Shown here piece by piece: positions 60,235-64,000 of a DNA stretch of 64,000 bases. How positions within the stretch are numbered: the first letter of the stretch is position 1; every line of letters begins with the position of its first letter. The notes below the pieces were generated by a model. The model was not told where the DNA came from. It saw nothing but the letters and a program-made list of their open reading frames with translations, and made no database searches. The position numbers and the translations under genes were made by a program. The stretch lies in contig NZ_BAAAUX010000029.1 of the NCBI RefSeq assembly GCF_039534165.1, forward strand, positions 152,233-216,232, read 5' to 3'. The stretch comes from Saccharopolyspora_D taberi. Lineage in GTDB: Bacteria; Actinomycetota; Actinomycetes; Mycobacteriales; Pseudonocardiaceae.

Positions 60235-61056
60235 TCAGCTGATCCGGCCGAACAGGTGCGGCTTGCCGGACCTGGAGTGCAGGGCGAAGTCCCGCCCGCG
60301 CTCGGTGAAGTACGCGGTCGAGGGCAGCAGCACCGGCTTGCGGAACTCCACGTCCACCCGGCACGCCTCCGGCAACCGCCCCTCGAACGCGGCCAGGCAC
60401 CGGGCCTTCGACCACATGCCGTGCGCGATCGCCCGGGGGAACCCGAACGCCTTCGCGGTCAGCGGGTGCAGGTGGATCGGGTTGCGGTCGCCGGAGACCG
60501 CCGCGTAGCGCCTGCCCAGGTCGCCGCCGAGCCGCCAGCTCGCGGTCGGCTCACCCGCGTCGAGCCCGTCGATCTCCTGCCTGGGCGCCGACTCGTCGGG
60601 CTTGCCCCGCCGCAGGTAGGTGCTGACCTCGGTCCACACCACCTCGTCGTCGACGCTGGTCTCGGTGACGACGTCGAACTGCCTGCCCTTCGGGTGCGGG
60701 CGCAGGCCGGTCACCCGGACCCGCTGGGTCAGCTCGTCGGTGACCCGCAGGGCCCGCCGCTGCTCGATGGAGTTCGCCACGTGCACGAGCCCGACCAGCG
60801 GGAACGGGAAACCGGGGTCGGTCATCAACTGCACCGACATGCCGAAGGACAGCACGTGCGGGTAGGTCATCGGCAGCTCGTCGCGCAGCCCGAACCCGCA
60901 GACCAGGTCGTACTCGGCGAGGTGGTCGCGGTCGATCGCGATGCCGCGCCGCACGTACTCGGTGTCGGGCAGCGTCGACCCGCTCCGCGACGGCCCGGAC
61001 ACGACGGCCCTGAGGTACAGCGACGACAGGTTCGGTGCGCTGGTCAGTTCCGGCAT
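60235..61056 (-). CDS. htdX: 3-hydroxyacyl-thioester dehydratase (MaoC family)
   Basis: A 273-residue hot-dog-fold dehydratase of the HtdX/FAS beta-hydratase group, which removes water from (R)-3-hydroxyacyl thioesters. The R-hydratase motif GDRNPIHLHPLTAKAFGFPRAIAHGMW in the second half has the catalytic Asp/His pair. The N-terminal half is a degenerate hot dog without that motif. It follows fabG4 with one base between genes, as in Mycobacterium (Rv0241c-Rv0242c), and may act with FabG4 and FadA2 on the same acyl chains. Start ATG at 61056. Confidence 0.92.
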   Translation of the reverse strand: MPELTSAPNLSSLYLRAVVSGPSRSGSTLPDTEYVRRGIAIDRDHLAEYDLVCGFGLRDELPMTYPHVLSFGMSVQLMTDPGFPFPLVGLVHVANSIEQRRALRVTDELTQRVRVTGLRPHPKGRQFDVVTETSVDDEVVWTEVSTYLRRGKPDESAPRQEIDGLDAGEPTASWRLGGDLGRRYAAVSGDRNPIHLHPLTAKAFGFPRAIAHGMWSKARCLAAFEGRLPEACRVDVEFRKPVLLPSTAYFTERGRDFALHSRSGKPHLFGRIS

Positions 61057-61057
61057 G

Positions 61058-62395
61058 TCAGGCTCCCAGCAGGCTCTGGCCGCAGACCCGCACCACGTTG
61101 CCGTTGACCCCGGCCGAGGCCGGGTTGGCGAACCAGGCGATGGTCTCGGCGACGTCGACCGGCAGGCCGCCCTGCGACAGGCTGTTCATCCGCCGCCCCG
61201 CCTCGCGGATGAACACCGGCACCGCCGCGGTCATCTTGGTCTCGATGAACCCGGGCGCCACCGCGTTGATGGTGGCGCCGCGCTCGGCCGCCAGCGGCGC
61301 GGTGCCCTGGACCAGCCCGATCACGCCCGCCTTGGAGGTGGCGTAGTTGGTCTGGCCGACGTTGCCCGCGATGCCGCTGATCGAGGCGACGCCGATGATC
61401 CGGCCGCCGGGCCGCAGCGGCGAGCCCTCGGCGAGCAGGGCGTCGTTGATCCGCTCCTGCGAGGTCAGGTTGACCGCGATCACCGAGTCCCACTGCGCCT
61501 CGGTCATCCGGGCGAGGGTCTTGTCCCGGGTGATGCCCGCGTTGTGCACGACGACGTCGATGCCGCCGTGCCGCTCGGCGAAGTGGTCCAGGATCCGCTT
61601 CGGCGCGTCGTCGGCGGTGATGTCCAGCTGCAGCGCCGACCCGCCGATCCGGTTGGCCACCCGGCTCAGGTCACCGCCCTGCGCGGCCACGTCCAGGCAC
61701 ACCACGTGCGCGCCGTCCCTGGCCAGGGTCTCGGCGATCGCCTCGCCGATGCCCCGCGAAGCGCCCGTGACCAGCGCGACCTTGTCCTTGAGCGGCTTGG
61801 CCCAGTCGACGTCGGGCACCTCGGCGGTGCCGATCCGCACGACCTGGGCCGAGACGTAGGCGGACTTGCTCGACAGCAGGAACCGCAGCGTCGAGTCGAG
61901 TCCGGACTCCGCGCCCTGCGAGACGTAGACCAGCTGCACGGTCGCGCCGCGCCGGAGCTCCTTGCCGACGCTGCGGGTGAAGCCCTCCAGCGCGCGACGG
62001 GCGACGCGCTCGTGCCGGCCCGCGGCCTCCTCCGGCGGCGCGGCCAGCACGACCACCCGGCCGCAGCGGTCGACCTGGCGGATGGCGGATGAGAAGAACT
62101 CGTAGAGCTGGCGCAGGTCGGTGCTCGCGGCGACGCCGGTCGCGTCGAACACGAGCGCGCTGTAGCGGGCGCCTGCGATGGGCGACTCGTGCACCTGGGC
62201 GTGCACGTCCTTGAGGGTCGCCGACAGCGCCGCGCCGAGGCGGGAGCGGGCGGCGGACCCGGTGAGCACCGGGCCCGTGACCACCGGGTCTCCCGGCTGG
62301 TAGCGCTGCAACGGCGTCGGCATCGGCAGGCCGAGCCGCTTGGCTACCTGGCGCCCCAACGGCGACGAGGTGAACTGCTGGTACCGGTCGGACAT
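61058..62395 (-). CDS. fabG4: 3-oxoacyl-thioester reductase FabG4-type
   Basis: A 445-residue high-molecular-weight FabG. An N-terminal flavodoxin-like domain (residues 1-195) lacks the usual catalytic motifs, as in mycobacterial FabG4. The C-terminal SDR domain has TGASRGIG at about 210-217, VHNAG, and the catalytic SISGIAGNVGQTNYATSKAG with Tyr and Lys. Start ATG at 62395 with GGGAG six bases upstream. First gene of the fabG4-htdX operon, divergent from fadA2 through a shared TetR operator. Reduces 3-oxoacyl-CoA or ACP with NAD(H). Confidence 0.95.
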   Translation of the reverse strand: MSDRYQQFTSSPLGRQVAKRLGLPMPTPLQRYQPGDPVVTGPVLTGSAARSRLGAALSATLKDVHAQVHESPIAGARYSALVFDATGVAASTDLRQLYEFFSSAIRQVDRCGRVVVLAAPPEEAAGRHERVARRALEGFTRSVGKELRRGATVQLVYVSQGAESGLDSTLRFLLSSKSAYVSAQVVRIGTAEVPDVDWAKPLKDKVALVTGASRGIGEAIAETLARDGAHVVCLDVAAQGGDLSRVANRIGGSALQLDITADDAPKRILDHFAERHGGIDVVVHNAGITRDKTLARMTEAQWDSVIAVNLTSQERINDALLAEGSPLRPGGRIIGVASISGIAGNVGQTNYATSKAGVIGLVQGTAPLAAERGATINAVAPGFIETKMTAAVPVFIREAGRRMNSLSQGGLPVDVAETIAWFANPASAGVNGNVVRVCGQSLLGA

Positions 62396-62434
62396 ACGAA
62401 ACTCCCGCGAGAAAAGGATGGCTCGACACACAAG

Positions 62435-62448
62435 CTACTCGCCAGTAG
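62435..62448. promoter_or_regulatory. TetR operator between fabG4 and fadA2
   Basis: CTACT-CGCC-AGTAG is a perfect 5-bp inverted repeat with a four-base spacer, 40 bp upstream of fabG4 and 87 bp upstream of fadA2, on the divergent promoter. It matches the second site in the TetR promoter (59483-59496) in 11 of 14 positions on the opposite strand. Confidence 0.6.
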
Positions 62449-62534
62449 GTTAGATTGCAGAGACAGCCAGCACCAGTGAGGGAGTCGGGTATGTCCTCCA
62501 GCGTCAGGCGGGACACCCGCACCCGGTCGGACTC

Positions 62535-63842
62535 ATGAACGGAAAAACCATGATCGCTCACAAGTCCTCCAGCGTTCGCCGGGTCGCAGTGGTCGGCGGC
62601 AACCGGATCCCGTTCGCGCGCTCCGGCGGCCCGTACGCCCGGGCCTCCAACCAGGACATGCTCACCGCCGCGCTGGACGGGCTGGTCGCCCGCTTCGGGC
62701 TCCAGGGCGAGCAGGTCGGCGAGTTCGTCGCGGGCGCCGTCCTCAAGCACAGCCGCGACTTCAACCTCGCGCGGGAGACGGTCCTCGGTTCCCGGCTGGA
62801 CCCCCGCACACCCGCGCACGACGTGCAGATGGCCTGCGCCACCGGGCTCGAATCGGTCATCTCGGTCGCGAACAAGATCGCGCTCGGCCAGCTGGAGTCC
62901 GGCATCGCCGGTGGTGTCGACACCGCCAGCGACGCGCCGATCGGCCTCAACGACGATCTGCGCCGGATCCTGATGCGGGCCAACAACGCCAAGACGCCGG
63001 CCGCCCGGCTCAAGGCGCTGACCGGGGTCCGGCCGCAGCACGTCGTCCCGGACATCCCGCGCAACGCCGAGCCGCGCACCGGCCTGTCGATGGGCGAGCA
63101 CGCGGCGAAGACCGCGCTGGCCTGGCAGATCGACCGCGCCGACCAGGACGAGCTGGCCGCCCGCAGCCACCAGCGGCTGGCCGCCGCCTACGACCGCGGG
63201 TTCTTCGACGACCTGATCACCTCGTTCCAGGGCCTGTCCCGCGACCAGAACCTGCGCCCGGACAGCTCGGCGGAGAAGCTGGCCAAGCTCAAGCCGGTGT
63301 TCGGCCGGGGCGAGGGGGCGACGATGACGGCGGGCAACTCGACCCCGCTGTCCGACGGCGCGTCGACCGTGCTGCTGGCCAGCGAGGAGTGGGCGGCCGA
63401 GCGGCGGCTGCCGGTGCTGGCCTACCTCAGCGACTTCGTCGCGGCGGGCGTGGACCACGTCAGCGGGGACGAGGGCCTGCTGATGGCCCCGGCCTACGCG
63501 GTGCCGAAGCTGCTAGCCCGCAACGGCGTCGGCCTGGGCGACTTCGACTTCTACGAGGTGCACGAGGCGTTCGCCTCGCAGGTCCTGGCGACCTTGAAGG
63601 CGTGGCAGGACCCGGAGTTCTGCAAGCAGCGGCTGGGCCTGGACAGCCCGCTGGGCGAGATCGACCCGGACAAGCTCAACGTCAACGGCTCGTCGCTGGC
63701 GGCGGGCCACCCGTTCGCCGCGACCGGCGGCCGGATCGTCGCGACGCTGGCGAAGTTGCTGGCCGAGCGCGGTTCGGGCCGCGGCCTGATCTCCGTCTGC
63801 GCCGCGGGCGGCCAGGGCGTCACGGCCATCGTCGAACGCTGA
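62535..63842 (+). CDS. fadA2: Acetyl-CoA acetyltransferase (thiolase)
   Basis: A 435-residue thiolase that cleaves 3-oxoacyl-CoA or condenses acetyl-CoA. The active Cys is in MACATGLES (Cys101); the conserved His/Asn elements are YEVHEAFASQ and NVNGSSLAAGHPFAATG, and the second Cys is in ISVCAAGGQG, close to the C-terminus. All catalytic residues are present. The length fits FadA2-type enzymes. Start ATG at 62535; ATG 62550 is possible. Divergent from fabG4 with a shared TetR operator, as in Mycobacterium (Rv0242c/Rv0243). Confidence 0.95.
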   Translation: MNGKTMIAHKSSSVRRVAVVGGNRIPFARSGGPYARASNQDMLTAALDGLVARFGLQGEQVGEFVAGAVLKHSRDFNLARETVLGSRLDPRTPAHDVQMACATGLESVISVANKIALGQLESGIAGGVDTASDAPIGLNDDLRRILMRANNAKTPAARLKALTGVRPQHVVPDIPRNAEPRTGLSMGEHAAKTALAWQIDRADQDELAARSHQRLAAAYDRGFFDDLITSFQGLSRDQNLRPDSSAEKLAKLKPVFGRGEGATMTAGNSTPLSDGASTVLLASEEWAAERRLPVLAYLSDFVAAGVDHVSGDEGLLMAPAYAVPKLLARNGVGLGDFDFYEVHEAFASQVLATLKAWQDPEFCKQRLGLDSPLGEIDPDKLNVNGSSLAAGHPFAATGGRIVATLAKLLAERGSGRGLISVCAAGGQGVTAIVER

Positions 63843-63930
63843 CCGCTCGGGTCCCCGACCCGCTGATCCGGACGCGCCCGATCAGGCACTGCCCGCTGAT
63901 CGGGCGCCCACCGGTCGAACGCTGACCGCT
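63831..63930. repeat. 17-bp direct repeat pair around the fadA2 stop
   Basis: GTCGAACGCTGACCGCT occurs at 63831-63847, covering the last codons and stop of fadA2, and again perfectly at 63914-63930, ending at the stop of the converging frame. The 83-bp spacing encloses the hairpin at 63874-63907. It looks like a local duplication of the gene end. Confidence 0.8.
63874..63907. terminator. 12-bp hairpin between converging genes
   Basis: GCGCCCGATCAG (63874-63885) pairs perfectly with 63896-63907 around a ten-base loop. It lies 31 bp after the fadA2 stop and before the converging frame, so it may end both transcripts; there is no T run. Confidence 0.6.
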
Positions 63931-64000
63931 ATTCGAGCGACCACGTCGCCGTGCACGCGGCGCTGACCCCGACCGCCTCCGGCGCCAGGTCCAGCGCCCG
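63929..64000 (-). CDS. C-terminal end of an unidentified gene (start outside window)
   Basis: The minus-strand frame from the window edge reads 23 codons to TAG at 63929-63931: RALDLAPEAVGVSAACTATW, then SLE. Third positions are GC-rich and a hairpin lies just beyond the stop, both consistent with a real gene end. The fragment is too short to identify. Confidence 0.4.
   Translation of the reverse strand, partial: RALDLAPEAVGVSAACTATWSLE

Overview
The window is 64 kb of very GC-rich DNA with actinobacterial features: GTG and ATG starts, several probable leaderless genes, GTP-dependent PEP carboxykinase, LuxR-type two-component systems, a WXG100-like operon, Ini-type dynamins and PadR, HxlR and ROK regulators. 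The order TetR, htdX, fabG4, fadA2 at the right end, and a trmB plus Rv0207c-like pair together with pckG, recall the Rv0207c-Rv0244c region of Mycobacterium. I infer a mycelial member of the Pseudonocardiaceae (Saccharopolyspora-like). This rests on gene content only, not on a database match. There is one 33-base run of N at 39933-39965.

Layout. 0-8 kb: end of a FadE acyl-CoA dehydrogenase, an MFS carrier, an SDR, about 35 tandem hairpin repeats (3243-4178), an amidohydrolase, a dehalogenase-like hydrolase and an NmrA/HxlR divergent pair. 8-14 kb: a two-component system facing an FtsX-type ABC exporter. 14-17 kb: an unusual nitric oxide synthase homologue, trmB and its partner, and a universal stress protein. 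17.3-18.5 kb: a second, unrelated tandem array. 19-23.5 kb: ABC exporter, HAD phosphatase and a second two-component system. 23.7-29.2 kb: two Ini-type dynamin GTPases around a GrpE-like protein, then a DHFR-fold reductase and an acidic DxDxDG protein. 29.6-32 kb: pckG and a small membrane protein with a TTA codon. 32-38 kb: secreted peptidase and a sugar ABC importer without its ATPase, facing a ROK regulator. 38-41 kb: WXG100-like operon and a secreted SGNH esterase. 41-46 kb: a beta-helix membrane protein, a parS-like site and a glutamate-type amino-acid importer. 46-52 kb: secreted EEP nuclease, PspC protein, ABC pair, M20 peptidase and two GPP34 genes. 52-56 kb: branched-chain 2-oxoacid dehydrogenase operon. 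56-59 kb: PadR operon, a P450/TetR pseudogene and a PPOX protein. 59.5-64 kb: TetR regulator with the htdX-fabG4/fadA2 fatty-acid module.

How the parts connect. The fatty-acid genes (FadE end, HtdX, FabG4, FadA2) form a beta-oxidation or chain-modification module. A shared inverted repeat (CTACTCG-N3-GTAG) lies before the TetR gene and between fabG4 and fadA2, so a local TetR regulon is likely. Each of the two LuxR-type systems lies close to an ABC exporter. A CCGATNG motif recurs upstream of these exporters and of two tiny single-span membrane ORFs.

The least ordinary items are two independent tandem-repeat arrays, each between convergent gene ends; the NOS homologue with an altered heme-cysteine motif and no usual C-terminus; the Ini-dynamin/GrpE-like operon; a parS-like palindrome; a palindromic element lying inside a dispersed intergenic repeat; and a chimeric P450-TetR pseudogene.
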